DNA of 64,000 bases from Pedobacter jejuensis (GTDB lineage Bacteria > Bacteroidota > Bacteroidia > Sphingobacteriales > Sphingobacteriaceae): assembly GCF_003725795.1 (NCBI RefSeq), contig NZ_RBEE01000044.1, positions 124,001 to 188,000 on the forward strand. Direction: 5' to 3'. The translations under genes and the position numbers were made by a program. The notes under the pieces are model-generated. The model was not told where the DNA came from. It ran no database searches and worked only from the letters and a program-made list of their open reading frames with translations. Shown piece after piece: positions 36,701 to 46,204 of the stretch (position 1 is its first letter; every line of letters begins with the position of its first letter).

Positions 36701-36712
36701 TAATTATATAGT

Positions 36713-37495
36713 ATGTCAAAAATTGTATGGATTACTGGTGCTTCATCTGGAATTGGCGAAGCATTAGTTTACCAATATTTTAAAGCTGGAGATAAATTGA
36801 TTATTTCAGGCCGTAATCGCGATGAATTGTTCAGAGTAAAAGGTAATTGTCAAAATTACTTTAATGTACATGTTTTACCATTTGATTTAAGTGAAACATC
36901 AATGCTGCAAGCAAAAGCAGAAGATGCAACTAAAATTTTCGGAAAAATAGATTTGCTAATTAATTCAGGAGGTGTTAGTCAACGCGGATTAGCTTTAGAT
37001 ACTTCATTAGAAACCGAACAGCAAATCATGAATACAAACTTTTGGGGAACAGTAGGATTAAGCAAGGCTGTTTTACCATTGATGATTAAAAATGGAGGAG
37101 GGCAAATTGTGGTTGTAAGTAGCTTAGTTGGTAAATTCGGCACAAAATTACGCTCGGCTTATGCTGCTTCTAAACATGCATTACACGGATATTTTGATTC
37201 TCTGCGTTCGGAGGTTTATGATAAAAATATAGATATTACGATTGTTTGTCCGGGTTTTATAAAAACTAAAGTATCGGTAAAGGCTTTAACTGCAAATGGT
37301 ACGGAGCAAGGAACTATGGATGATGCGCAGGCCAATGGTATGAGCGCCGAAGAATGCGCAAAGCAAATTGTTGCCGCTGTAAAAGCCAAAAAAGAAGAAG
37401 TTTACATTGGTGGAAAAGAAACGAAAGCTATATTCTTAAAGCGATTTTTCCCGGCATATTTCTCGAAAAAAGTGAGGGCTGCTAAAGTCACTTAA
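36713..37495 (+). CDS. Short-chain dehydrogenase/reductase
   Basis: Cytosolic NAD(P)-dependent oxidoreductase of the classical SDR family. TGASSGIG at 7-14 is the cofactor-binding turn; 'LINSGG' near 84-89, a serine in 'VVVSSLVG' and YAASK at about 150-154 give the catalytic set. The 260 residues and C-terminal extension resemble the DHRS7/YqjQ-type SDRs, which often act on lipids or steroids; the substrate cannot be told. Possibly co-transcribed with hemW across the repeat. Confidence 0.9.
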   Translation: MSKIVWITGASSGIGEALVYQYFKAGDKLIISGRNRDELFRVKGNCQNYFNVHVLPFDLSETSMLQAKAEDATKIFGKIDLLINSGGVSQRGLALDTSLETEQQIMNTNFWGTVGLSKAVLPLMIKNGGGQIVVVSSLVGKFGTKLRSAYAASKHALHGYFDSLRSEVYDKNIDITIVCPGFIKTKVSVKALTANGTEQGTMDDAQANGMSAEECAKQIVAAVKAKKEEVYIGGKETKAIFLKRFFPAYFSKKVRAAKVT

Positions 37496-37803
37496 ATTAT
37501 GCGCACATCTTTTATGTGCAACTGATATAGAAATTTAGTGCTTTTCACAAGCTTATTTAGCTAAACCGTATTGCAGCGATATACTTTTTTGGTGCATACA
37601 CGTGCCTTAATAATAGTGCATTGCCAAAAAAGATTTAGCGAAAAGACGGACTGGTTCATCCGAAGAATTACCGCAGCACATTTTCATGAAATTTTAAACC
37701 CCTCATTATTAATTAATTATAAATTTTTATTCTTTCTAAAAATCCAAGTAGCTGTTACTCGTCGTAAATGAGGGCAAATAACAGAACTTAAAAATCAGAA
37801 ATA
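37496..37803. other. Non-coding gap upstream of the fasciclin gene
   Basis: The 308-bp gap contains a small hairpin (GCACAT 37503-37508 with ATGTGC 37514-37519) close to the SDR stop and otherwise AT-rich sequence. An open frame at 37571-37771 starts with TTG and has no family-like sequence; I do not call it. The fasciclin promoter should be here but shows no exact consensus. Confidence 0.5.
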
Positions 37804-38355
37804 ATGAAAAAATTAATCTTATCAGCAATTGCCGTTGTTACTATGGCATTTACAAGTCAAGTTTACGCTCAAAAAAATCCAATGGTTGGTGGCGCAGAAA
37901 TGTATGCAACTAAAGACATTGTTGACAATGCAGTAAATTCAAAAGATCATACTACACTTGTTGCAGCAGTTAAAGCAGCAGGATTAGTAGAAACTCTAAA
38001 AAGTGCTGGTCCGTTCACAGTATTTGCACCTACTAACGAAGCTTTCGCAAAATTACCTGCAGGCACTGTAGAAACTTTAGTAAAACCAGAAAACAAAGCT
38101 ACTTTAACCAAAATTTTAACTTACCACGTTGTTGCTGGTAAAATGGATAGCAAAGCAATTGCTAAAGCAATTAAAGCTGGTGGTGGTAAAGCAGAACTTA
38201 CAACTGTAGAAGGCGAAAAATTATCTGCACACATGATGGGTAACAAATTGATGTTAACTGATGCTAAAGGTGGTATGAGTACTGTAACCATTGCAGATGT
38301 TAATCAATCAAATGGTGTAATCCACGTGATTGATACTGTTTTAATGCCACAATAA
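37804..38355 (+). CDS. Secreted fasciclin (FAS1) domain protein
   Basis: One FAS1 domain behind a signal peptide (MKKLILSAIAVVTMAFTSQVYAQ). The FAS1 marks are 'FTVFAPTNEAFAKLP' near 70-84, 'ILTYHVVAGK' near 103-112 and 'NGVIHVIDTVLMPQ' at the C-terminus. Such proteins are extracytoplasmic and linked to adhesion. No lipobox or T9SS tail is present, so probably periplasmic or released. Codons look well adapted (many GCA/AAA), and a strong terminator follows, suggesting good expression. Confidence 0.93.
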   Translation: MKKLILSAIAVVTMAFTSQVYAQKNPMVGGAEMYATKDIVDNAVNSKDHTTLVAAVKAAGLVETLKSAGPFTVFAPTNEAFAKLPAGTVETLVKPENKATLTKILTYHVVAGKMDSKAIAKAIKAGGGKAELTTVEGEKLSAHMMGNKLMLTDAKGGMSTVTIADVNQSNGVIHVIDTVLMPQ

Positions 38356-38379
38356 TATTTCACATCCCTATAATGATTA

Positions 38380-38411
38380 AACGTTTCTGCTCTGCAGGAA
38401 CGTTTTTTTTT
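38380..38411 (+). terminator. Terminator of the fasciclin gene
   Basis: AACGTTTCTGC (38380-38390) and GCAGGAACGTT (38394-38404) form an 11-bp stem with one G-T pair and a TCT loop, followed by Ts to 38411. 25 bp after the stop codon. Confidence 0.9.
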
Positions 38412-38544
38412 GTGGAAAATTAATCGACCGCTGAACAATTTGTCAGCTGTTTTTCAGGTTTTTAGTTTGCGGCGAAACAAGCCGTAGAAGTAGGTATTTT
38501 TACACCGAAAATAATAAGCGGTAATAAATTTTTATCAAATTGAT

Positions 38545-39336
38545 ATGCATCCCAACATTATGAAAATTCAACAAAATATAGAGCCATTAAGGCAACAAAT
38601 TGTTAACCACAAGGTATATTCTGAAATTAGCGAATTAGAAGATTTGCAGATATTTATGGAGCATCATATTTATGCCGTTTGGGATTTTATGTCGTTACTT
38701 AAAGCTTTACAGATAAACTTAACCTGCACAACTTTGCCCTGGTTCCCGGTTGGCGATGCCGTAACCAGACAATTAATTAATGAGATTGTTGCGGGCGAGG
38801 AAAGTGATGTAGATGCCAATGGCGCTATAAAAAGCCATTTCGAATTGTATTTAGATGCGATGGAACAATGTGGGGCGAATACCGATGCGATTAACAATTT
38901 TTTAACCTCGGTAAAAAACGGAAGGGATTTTGATATGGCTTTTGAACTAGCCTCGGTACCAGAAGCGGCAAGAAGTTTTGTTCGCTCTACTTTCGAAACC
39001 ATTAACAGTGGAAAAACCTACCTGCAGGCAGCGAGTTTTACCTTCGGCCGTGAGGATTTAATTCCAAACATGTTTTTTAGCATGGTTAACGATTTAAATA
39101 GTACACAACCAGATAAAGTTTCGATTTTTAAATATTATTTGGAAAGACACATCGAAGTTGATGGCGACCACCACAGTCATTTAGCTTTAGCAATGACAGA
39201 AAAACTTTGTGAAAAAGACGAAAATTTTTGGCTAGAAGCTGAGGAAACGACCAAGCAGGCATTGCAAAGACGTATCGATTTATGGGATGCTGCTTACACA
39301 GAAATTGTCGGTAGGAAAGTAAGTTCGGCGATATAA
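38545..39336 (+). CDS. DUF3050 family protein, possible haem-oxygenase-like fold
   Basis: Uncharacterised cytosolic protein, 263 residues, mostly alpha-helical. The start 'EHHIYAVWDFMSLLKALQ' (E39-H40-H41) matches DUF3050. Potential metal ligands recur along the helices: E39/H40/H41, H98 and E100, E170 (FGREDLIP), H202, D206, H209, H210 (HIEVDGDHHSH). The D206-x3-H210 pattern recalls haem-oxygenase-like diiron oxidases. That is my inference, not an established assignment. ATG 38560 is an alternative start. A JmjC-like gene follows. Confidence 0.8.
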   Translation: MHPNIMKIQQNIEPLRQQIVNHKVYSEISELEDLQIFMEHHIYAVWDFMSLLKALQINLTCTTLPWFPVGDAVTRQLINEIVAGEESDVDANGAIKSHFELYLDAMEQCGANTDAINNFLTSVKNGRDFDMAFELASVPEAARSFVRSTFETINSGKTYLQAASFTFGREDLIPNMFFSMVNDLNSTQPDKVSIFKYYLERHIEVDGDHHSHLALAMTEKLCEKDENFWLEAEETTKQALQRRIDLWDAAYTEIVGRKVSSAI

Positions 39337-39513
39337 TTTTTATTTGCCTTATTATTAAGTTACTTGATATTAATTGTTTATTCAGAAATGTTTGCTCAAT
39401 CTGGATACTCTATAACAGTTTCTAATTTGCGTCACATTTCATTTAAGCTATATTATTTGTAAAATAAAATTTACACATTTGTTATTCGGCAATAAATAAC
39501 CGATTTAAAACGC

Positions 39514-40392
39514 ATGAGTTTCATATTAAAACCTGTAGATATCGTCGAGAATATTACTCCCGAAGATTTCAAAAAAAATTATTTGAAAACTAAAAAACCA
39601 TTAGTAATCAGAGGCTTAACTAAAGATTGGCCGGCGAGAGAAAAATGGACTACCGAATATTTAAAAGAAATTGGCGGTAATTTAGAAGTGCCTTTATACG
39701 ATAATTCTAAAGCCGACCCATCAAAGCCGATAAATGCTGCTACGGCACACATGAAGTTTGGTGATTACCTCGATTTAATTAAACGCGAACCTACTGAATT
39801 GAGGATTTTCTTCTTCAATTTATTTAAAAAAGTGCCAAGTTTAATTAATGATATTAAAATACCGAAAGATTTAATGGGCGGCTTTATAGAAAGCATGCCA
39901 GCAATGTTTTTTGGCGGCTCTAATTCGGTAACATTTTTACATTACGATATCGACTTACCACACATTTTCCATACTCATTTTGGCGGCAGGAAACACATTG
40001 TTCTGTTTGACAATAAATGGAAAGATAGGCTTTATTGCTTACCCAACGCAACTTATGCTTTAGAAGATTATGATGTTGCCAACCCTGATTTTAAGAAATT
40101 TCCGGCCTTAAATGGTGTTGAAGGTTACGAAGTCTTTTTAGAACATGGCGATACTTTATTTATGCCTACCGGCATGTGGCATTGGATGAAATACCTTGAT
40201 GGCTCATTCTCATTAAGCTTACGGGCCTGGGATCAATCAATTTCTAGAAAAGTTGCTAGTGTATGGAGTTTATTTACCCACGGTGCTATCGACAGTTTAA
40301 TTAAAATGACTTTCAAAGAAAAGTACGCAAACTGGAGAGAAAAAAAAGCAGTTAAAATTGCTGAAAACGCATTAGCAAAGGGAAGACCTTAA
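39514..40392 (+). CDS. Cupin-like (JmjC-type) Fe(II)/2-oxoglutarate oxygenase
   Basis: Predicted non-haem iron dioxygenase of the cupin_8/JmjC group, members of which hydroxylate proteins or small molecules. Iron ligands are H143 and D145 (LHYDID) and H223 (MPTGMWHWM); K160 in GGRKHI may bind 2-oxoglutarate. 'KPLVIRGLTKDWPAREKW' near 28-45 is the usual cupin_8 start. 292 residues, no signal peptide. A terminator follows at 40412. Confidence 0.88.
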   Translation: MSFILKPVDIVENITPEDFKKNYLKTKKPLVIRGLTKDWPAREKWTTEYLKEIGGNLEVPLYDNSKADPSKPINAATAHMKFGDYLDLIKREPTELRIFFFNLFKKVPSLINDIKIPKDLMGGFIESMPAMFFGGSNSVTFLHYDIDLPHIFHTHFGGRKHIVLFDNKWKDRLYCLPNATYALEDYDVANPDFKKFPALNGVEGYEVFLEHGDTLFMPTGMWHWMKYLDGSFSLSLRAWDQSISRKVASVWSLFTHGAIDSLIKMTFKEKYANWREKKAVKIAENALAKGRP

Positions 40393-40411
40393 TTTCTTTG
40401 AACGATATACG

Positions 40412-40445
40412 AACGGGGCATCTTTAATGGTAGCCCCGTTTTTGT
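40412..40445 (+). terminator. Terminator after the JmjC-like gene
   Basis: AACGGGGC (40412-40419) and GCCCCGTT (40433-40440) form a perfect 8-bp GC-rich stem with a 13-nt loop, followed by TTTGTTTTT. Confidence 0.9.
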
Positions 40446-40543
40446 TTTTAGCTGATGGTTGATTCGCCGTTATGAAATAACCTTTAAAATAATAGGTAGA
40501 GTTTCATAATGTTTTATAAATTCGGTAATTATTAAAGCATTAT

Positions 40544-41158
40544 ATGGAACCCATTATACTTACAGAAAAGCAAAAAATGCTTGCGGGAAAAGCTTACCAA
40601 GCCGGCGATGCAGAACTATCTAAAGAGCGATTAAAAGCCCGTGAAGTAATTTTTGAATTTAATAATCTGGCTCCAAAATTTATTAAACAGCGAAAAGAAT
40701 TATTAAAAAGATTATTCGGTAAAACCGAAAAGATGTTTTATATAGAACCTCCATTTCGTTGCGATTACGGATATAACATTGAGATAGGAGATAATTTTTA
40801 CGCCAACTTTAATCTGGTTATTTTAGATTGCGCTAAAGTAAGCATTGGCAATAGTGTGTTTATCGCACCTAATGTGGCAATTTATACCGCTGGTCACCCA
40901 ATACACGCACACCTCCGCGACCAGGAACACGAATGGGCACAAGAAATTACTATCGGTAACAGCGTTTGGATTGGCGGAAACGTAGTGATAAATCCTGGGG
41001 TTAAAATCGGCTCGAATGTAGTAATCGGTTCAGGAAGCGTTGTTACAAGAGATGTTCCTGATAACGTTTTCGCTGCTGGAAACCCATGTAGGGTAATCCG
41101 CCCAATTACCGATGAGGATAAAGATTTTTACTATAAAGATTTTAAGTTGGGAAAATAG
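40544..41158 (+). CDS. Hexapeptide-repeat sugar O-acetyltransferase (maltose acetyltransferase type)
   Basis: Trimeric left-handed beta-helix acetyl-CoA transferase. The N-terminal helical cap has 'KMLAGKAYQAGDAEL' at 11-25, as in Maa/LacA. The repeat region includes 'PPFRCDYGYNIEIG' at 69-82 and catalytic H118 in AGHPIH. 'GSVVTRDVPDNVFAAGNPCRVIR' (split) closes the helix. 204 residues is normal. The natural acceptor sugar is unknown. Confidence 0.92.
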   Translation: MEPIILTEKQKMLAGKAYQAGDAELSKERLKAREVIFEFNNLAPKFIKQRKELLKRLFGKTEKMFYIEPPFRCDYGYNIEIGDNFYANFNLVILDCAKVSIGNSVFIAPNVAIYTAGHPIHAHLRDQEHEWAQEITIGNSVWIGGNVVINPGVKIGSNVVIGSGSVVTRDVPDNVFAAGNPCRVIRPITDEDKDFYYKDFKLGK

Positions 41159-41183
41159 TAATTCCAGGATTAATTTGAGCTTC

Positions 41184-41222
41184 CATTTTACATTTCACCT
41201 TCTTACATTTTACATCTATCTT
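41184..41222. repeat. TTACATTT word repeats
   Basis: Four copies of a (T)TTACATTT/TTACATCT-like word between the acetyltransferase and the NTF2-like gene, reaching the latter's stop codon at 41221-41223. Confidence 0.6.
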
Positions 41223-41646
41223 AGCTCGAATGATCTACAAAAATCTTCCATTCGCCCTTAAGTTTTTTAAATAGCAAAGTGAAATATCCTTGAGGCTCAT
41301 CTTTTTCCCGCTTTAAATGCCAGCTGCCCAATACAAAAGCAACATCTTTATTCAAAAAATCTATTTTCTTTATTCCAAAAGTTAAAAATCCCATTCCTGC
41401 TTTACCTGGATAACTCTTTTGATAGTTTTCAAAGGTTTTTTGCCAGCCGTATGTTGGTCCGCTTTTGCCAACGAAAAGCAAGCTATCACTTTTTACATAA
41501 GCATCCATAAAGGCTTGCAAGTTTCCCTTATTCCACTCTCCTCTTTGCCTTTCCAGCACATTTAGTATGGTCTGCTTATCCGTTGAAGTTTGCGCAATCG
41601 CTGAGTATGAAATCAGGAAAAAAGCAATGATTAAAAATTTTTTCAT
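41221..41646 (-). CDS. Exported NTF2-like (SnoaL/DUF4440) protein
   Basis: 141 residues with a signal peptide (MKKFLIIAFFLISYSAIAQ). The mature part is a single alpha+beta-barrel domain of the NTF2 superfamily: 'ILNVLERQRGEWNKGNLQAFMDAY' (split) at 29-50 and a closing 'YFTLLFKKLKGEWKIFVDHSS' (split). DUF4440 members have varied or unknown roles; a small ligand or weak isomerase activity is possible. The last residue is the serine of DHSS. It lies between two plus-strand genes, on its own. Confidence 0.85.
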   Translation of the reverse strand: MKKFLIIAFFLISYSAIAQTSTDKQTILNVLERQRGEWNKGNLQAFMDAYVKSDSLLFVGKSGPTYGWQKTFENYQKSYPGKAGMGFLTFGIKKIDFLNKDVAFVLGSWHLKREKDEPQGYFTLLFKKLKGEWKIFVDHSS

Positions 41647-41732
41647 TTTTTATGGTCTTTGGGTAAAGATATAAAACAAATTATTTCGTTCCATGCATAA
41701 AAATTGTTTCTTTACATTTTCAATTTTTATAC

Positions 41733-42614
41733 ATGCAAAATAAAGTTATCACAATAGGAGAAATACTTTGGGATGTTTTCCCAGATAGCAAAAAAGCTGG
41801 CGGTTCAAGTATGAATGTTGCCCTAAATCTTCATAAACAAAGCATTGAAAGCAGTTTTATAAGTGCGGTAGGTGATGATGACAATGGAAAAGCGCTATTA
41901 GATTTCTTAAGCGATAACCATTTTTCAACCGAATTAATACAGGTAAATGAAAAGCTGCCCACCAGCACAGTCGTTGTTCAATTAGATGAAAAGTATCAAG
42001 CCACTTACACCATAAAACAACCAGTTGCCTGGGATGATATAAAAATTACTGACGAAAATATAGCGGCAGTAAAGCAAGCTGATGCTTTTGTGTATTGCAG
42101 TTTAACCTGTCGTGAAGATCAATCCAAGCAAACCATTTTAGCGCTGTTAGAAAGTGCAAAAATTAAAATCTTCGATATTAATCTTCGTGCTCCATTTTAT
42201 GAGGAAGAATTAATTAAGCAACTTTTAACCAAAGCAGATATTTTAAAAATTAATGAAGATGAAATTATTTGGGTTCGTGATGCTTTTGGGTTAACAGGCA
42301 ATAACGATGAGCAAATTTTGAAGCAATTATCAGCAAAATTTAACATTGAAATAATTTGCTTAACGCTGGGCGATAAAGGTGCCTGTGTTTTAAAAGATGG
42401 CAAATTATTTAAACATAGTGGATATAAAGTTCAGGTTGTAGATACGGTTGGTGCGGGTGATGCTTTCCTGGCGACTTTTATAGCTTGCCATTTACAAGGT
42501 TACCCGATGGAAACCATTTTAGATAATGCTTGTAAAGTTGGTGCATTTGTGGCTTCGCAAGCTGGAGCAAATCCTGAGTATAATAAGAAGATTTATAGCA
42601 TGGCTTTAGGCTAG
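41733..42614 (+). CDS. PfkB-family carbohydrate kinase (fructokinase-like)
   Basis: ATP-dependent sugar kinase. The PfkB signature 1 region is at 'KAGGSSMNVALNLHK' (21-35) and signature 2 is 'DTVGAGDAFLATF' with catalytic D243 and the anion hole GAGD at 240-243. 293 residues. Fructose is the most likely substrate from the 'GEILWDVFPD' start, typical of fructokinases. No sugar transporter or hydrolase is adjacent. Confidence 0.9.
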   Translation: MQNKVITIGEILWDVFPDSKKAGGSSMNVALNLHKQSIESSFISAVGDDDNGKALLDFLSDNHFSTELIQVNEKLPTSTVVVQLDEKYQATYTIKQPVAWDDIKITDENIAAVKQADAFVYCSLTCREDQSKQTILALLESAKIKIFDINLRAPFYEEELIKQLLTKADILKINEDEIIWVRDAFGLTGNNDEQILKQLSAKFNIEIICLTLGDKGACVLKDGKLFKHSGYKVQVVDTVGAGDAFLATFIACHLQGYPMETILDNACKVGAFVASQAGANPEYNKKIYSMALG

Positions 42615-42729
42615 AGATGAAATAATCATAAATCTATTAAAACCTTTATTTTCAAATTCATTTTTCAAAGCCTATTATCAAAACAATAAGCCTAATCAAT
42701 AAAATCATATTATTACCTTTACACCAAAT

Positions 42730-43650
42730 ATGCAGGGCTTAGTTATTAAATCTACTGGTAGTTGGTACAGCGTTTTGGCCGATAGTGGCGAGCGTTACAA
42801 TTGCCGTATTGTTGGGAAATTCAGAATCAAAGGAATTAAAACAACCAACCCGATTGCGGTTGGCGATCGCGTGAAATTTGATTTGGAAAAAGACAGCAAT
42901 CAAGGTTTGATACATGAAATGCTGCCCCGCAAAAACTACATCATCCGCAAATCAATTAATCTAAGTAAGCAAGCTCAAATTCTAGCCGCAAACTTAGATA
43001 TGGCAATTCTACTGGTTACACTGGCATCGCCAAGAACATCATTAGGTTTTATCGATAGGTTTTTAGTTACCGCCGAAGCCTATGATGTGCCTGCTGTTTT
43101 GGTTTTTAACAAATTGGATTTGTTTAGCAAAGAAGGTTTAGAAATTCTACAAGATTTTAAAGAAATCTATCAAACTATCGGTTATCCCTGCTACGAAGTT
43201 TCAGCACTTAAAGGCATCAACATAGAACTTATACAAGAATTAATCACAGATAAAATAACGCTAATTTCCGGTCATTCGGGTGTTGGGAAATCTAGTTTAA
43301 TTAACGCTTTGCTGCCCGATAGAGATTTAAGAACTGGCGAAGTTTCTGATTGGAGTGATAAAGGGCAACACACAACAACCTTCGCAGAAATGTTCGAACT
43401 GCCGCAAGGTGGTTTTATAGTTGATACGCCAGGCATAAGAGAACTGGGTGTTATTGACATTGAAAAAGAAGAACTTGGACATTTCTTTAGAGAGATTTTC
43501 AAAACTTCACACGATTGCCGCTTTAACAATTGCAGGCACATTAACGAACCAGGTTGTGCGGTTTTGGAAGCAGTAAACGAAGGAAATATTGCTGTTTCGA
43601 GATATGAAAGTTATCTAAGTATTTATCATGGTAATGATACGAGGCATTAG
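42730..43650 (+). CDS. rsgA: Ribosome small subunit-dependent GTPase RsgA
   Basis: GTPase that checks late 30S subunit maturation. The circularly permuted order is clear: G4 NKLD at 127-130 precedes the P-loop GHSGVGKS at 181-188 and G3 DTPG at 232-235. An OB fold forms the N-terminus, and the C-terminal zinc site is C263, C268, H270, C276. 306 residues. TACCTTTA at 42714-42721, 8 nt before the ATG, is a near-match to the -7 box. Confidence 0.96.
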   Translation: MQGLVIKSTGSWYSVLADSGERYNCRIVGKFRIKGIKTTNPIAVGDRVKFDLEKDSNQGLIHEMLPRKNYIIRKSINLSKQAQILAANLDMAILLVTLASPRTSLGFIDRFLVTAEAYDVPAVLVFNKLDLFSKEGLEILQDFKEIYQTIGYPCYEVSALKGINIELIQELITDKITLISGHSGVGKSSLINALLPDRDLRTGEVSDWSDKGQHTTTFAEMFELPQGGFIVDTPGIRELGVIDIEKEELGHFFREIFKTSHDCRFNNCRHINEPGCAVLEAVNEGNIAVSRYESYLSIYHGNDTRH

Positions 43651-43660
43651 GTTTAAAAAC

Positions 43661-43752
43661 GAAGACTAAAGCGAAAATGCCTATGTTTATGACAGTACAG
43701 TCGACCTGGCTTTAGGGGTCTTTTGTCTTTAAGCTTTAGTCTTTTTACTTTC
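43661..43752. repeat. Mirrored GACTAAAGC word repeat between rsgA and the 819-aa gene
   Basis: AAGACTAAAGC at 43662-43672 pairs perfectly with GCTTTAGTCTT at 43733-43743; more CTTT words surround the second arm. The arm overlaps the stop codon of the convergent gene. The GCTTTAGTCTTTTT word recurs at 17507-17521 inside the atp operon. Confidence 0.75.
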
Positions 43753-46204
43753 TTGTAATAAAATCCTTCATATAACTACATTCGCCCGCAGCGGCAGCAA
43801 AAAACGGGGTTTTAGCATACTTCAGTTTTAATTCTTTAAAATACGGATTTTGATAGTTTGCGGTTAAAAAGTTTTGATATTTCACATCCTTTGCATCATA
43901 GTAACTAAAAGAAAGCGTGTTGTAATTCATAATGATTTGTTTCTGCGCACATTTAGCCAACATAAAAGTACATTTTGCTTTAAAATCAGCATTGGTACTC
44001 AAAGCCCTAGCCTTTAAATACCATACCTTTGCCGTTTGTGCTTTTTTATAATCCACATCGTAACCAAATTTTGGGGTACTATTGTTATCGTATGATGACC
44101 AATCGTAGCTTATTAAAAACCAACTGTTACCGTAGTAGCCTGTTTGGTAAACAGCGTTGGCCATCTTGTAATAATAGAGCGAAGCATTTTTTTTATCAGT
44201 TAAAGTCAGTTTTTGCAAGCGCAACATTTCTGCAGCAAAAACTTTTTTATTAATTGATTTTTTACTTGAAACATACTTTTTCGGGAAATCGTTAATGGTT
44301 TCTATAAAAGGATTGGCATAAAGCTTAGCTTCCTCTTCACTTGCATACCAATTCTCGGGACCAAAATATTTGTAATTCGCCGAGACTTTATTAAACATTG
44401 TAACAGCCTTATCGTATTGGTGTGTACGCAAATAAGTAGTTCCATAAAGCTCATAAAAATCATCATCTTTTAATATATTTAAAGCTTTAGTCAGTAATCC
44501 GCTAATATCATTTGCGGGTTTTGAATTCTTAAAAGAAGCCAACCTCTGCATACTTTTCGGGCTTAAATATTTTTGCCAAAAAGTTGTGGTTTGGTAGCTC
44601 ATATTTTTAAAAAGTGAGTTTTCATTTAATGTTTGATATTTTAGATCTCCCTTAACCATAGCCAAAGCAGCTTTAGCGGTATCACCCATTTTCATATAAG
44701 CTGGAGCCAAAATTTGCTGATAAAAATTCCTTGCAGTTAGGGTGAAACGACTATTAGCACTTCCTGCCCAATTGTAATAATAGTTTTGATTTTTAAGTTG
44801 CTCTTTATTCTCCGCAAAGCGTTTCTCATCAAGCCATTTAAGTGTTGGCAATAAATCATTCTCATTAAATTGATTGCCTTTCTTAATATTTTTCGATTTA
44901 ATCAATAAATCAACAATTCGATATTGATTAAGAAGTTTTTCTGGAAGCCTATCTGGATTTAATGTTTTAAGATAATTTGAAGCAAGCACATCCTTATTTT
45001 CCATCCACGATAAATAAGAAGCAGTTAATGTACCCAATTCTGGTTGGGGATATTTCTTTTCAGCGGCAAGCTTAATAGCAAAGTCCCGGATTTGATTCAA
45101 ATGTTTCAAATTCAAATTTTGCATACTGTCTTCATACTTTTTACTGTTTCCACTATCGGAGAAATAATAATTGTAGCCTATTTTTGCTATATCATTATCT
45201 TTAATTAAATCTTGCTCAAGCTTATTAATTTCACGAACCAAAAGAGCACCATTTAATAAACTTTTAGGATTATATTGATATACCTTTTGTAAACTTTCTA
45301 GGTCTGTGTCTGAATTACCAAAGCCATTTATCGCCCAGATATTTGCTTTCTCATCGTTATTTTTTGCATACTTCAGCGCTCCATTTACAGGTGAACTTGT
45401 ATAGTAGTAATTTTTATAAGCTTGTGTTCTTCGCTCAGGATTACTTGCAAAAACCTTAGAGAAAATATAAGCGGCCTCCTCAGGATTACCTAATTTCCGT
45501 ACCGAACCAGCATACAAAGCTTCGGCCCAGCCTTTAACAGCACTAGTGCTTTTTGATGGCTTTACATACTTTTCGTAAACCATTTTGCAATCTTTAAAGT
45601 TTCCAGAATAATGAAACATCCGTGCTGATTGATAAGCGTAACGCAATTTTAGAAAATCGTTTTCTTCTGCCATTGCTAACTTTAATGCCTCTTTTGCTTT
45701 GGTTTCCATAGCCGTAGAATCTCTAGGTTCAGGATTCCATTCATTCCAGGTTGCATTTGCCAGAGGCTCGCAGCTTTTAGCAAAAGTATAATAGTTTAGT
45801 GCGTTTTTCTTTTTGGTTAGCGCCAATAGATAAGTGTTTTTATGCAAACTATCTGGTAATTCATTTATTGATTTTCCATTGTAGCCAGCAAGTTTAACAC
45901 TTGTTGCGCTATCTACATTATACATTACTTTATGTACATCCTTTTCATTAACATCGAGGTATTTTGCCCATTCACTGCTATTTATTTCTGCTTCGTTTGC
46001 TACATTATCTTCGCTGTATAAATAAGCCATTTCTGTAAATGCAAACGAAGTATATTCATCACCTTGTGTGTTGTTATGAAAATAGGAAACATAATAATCA
46101 TAAGGGTCAACTTCGCCACCACAAGCTAAATTAACTGCGATTTCGGCAAAATATGCAAAAACAAAAGCACTAAAAGTTATTGATAACTTTTTGAAGGTCT
46201 TCAT
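43745..46204 (-). CDS. Uncharacterised exported helical-repeat protein (819 aa)
   Basis: I do not recognise an assigned function. The N-terminus MKTFKKLSITFSAFVFAYFAEIAVNLACGG is a signal, with a possible lipobox cysteine at about residue 28. Right after it comes 'VDPYDYYVSYFHNN', a motif shared with other uncharacterised Bacteroidota proteins. The rest is rich in Tyr, Asn, Lys and Ala, with helical TPR-like segments such as 'NPERRTQAYKNYYY' and 'YGTTYLRTHQYDKAVTMFNKV' (split). It overlaps the 341-aa gene upstream by 35 bp, so the two are probably translated together. Confidence 0.75.
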   Translation of the reverse strand: MKTFKKLSITFSAFVFAYFAEIAVNLACGGEVDPYDYYVSYFHNNTQGDEYTSFAFTEMAYLYSEDNVANEAEINSSEWAKYLDVNEKDVHKVMYNVDSATSVKLAGYNGKSINELPDSLHKNTYLLALTKKKNALNYYTFAKSCEPLANATWNEWNPEPRDSTAMETKAKEALKLAMAEENDFLKLRYAYQSARMFHYSGNFKDCKMVYEKYVKPSKSTSAVKGWAEALYAGSVRKLGNPEEAAYIFSKVFASNPERRTQAYKNYYYTSSPVNGALKYAKNNDEKANIWAINGFGNSDTDLESLQKVYQYNPKSLLNGALLVREINKLEQDLIKDNDIAKIGYNYYFSDSGNSKKYEDSMQNLNLKHLNQIRDFAIKLAAEKKYPQPELGTLTASYLSWMENKDVLASNYLKTLNPDRLPEKLLNQYRIVDLLIKSKNIKKGNQFNENDLLPTLKWLDEKRFAENKEQLKNQNYYYNWAGSANSRFTLTARNFYQQILAPAYMKMGDTAKAALAMVKGDLKYQTLNENSLFKNMSYQTTTFWQKYLSPKSMQRLASFKNSKPANDISGLLTKALNILKDDDFYELYGTTYLRTHQYDKAVTMFNKVSANYKYFGPENWYASEEEAKLYANPFIETINDFPKKYVSSKKSINKKVFAAEMLRLQKLTLTDKKNASLYYYKMANAVYQTGYYGNSWFLISYDWSSYDNNSTPKFGYDVDYKKAQTAKVWYLKARALSTNADFKAKCTFMLAKCAQKQIIMNYNTLSFSYYDAKDVKYQNFLTANYQNPYFKELKLKYAKTPFFAAAAGECSYMKDFITRK

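Noticed and set aside
37571..37771. Plus-strand frame of 66 codons upstream of the fasciclin gene
   Set aside because: TTG start, odd composition, no conserved-looking domain; lies in an intergenic region that should hold a promoter.
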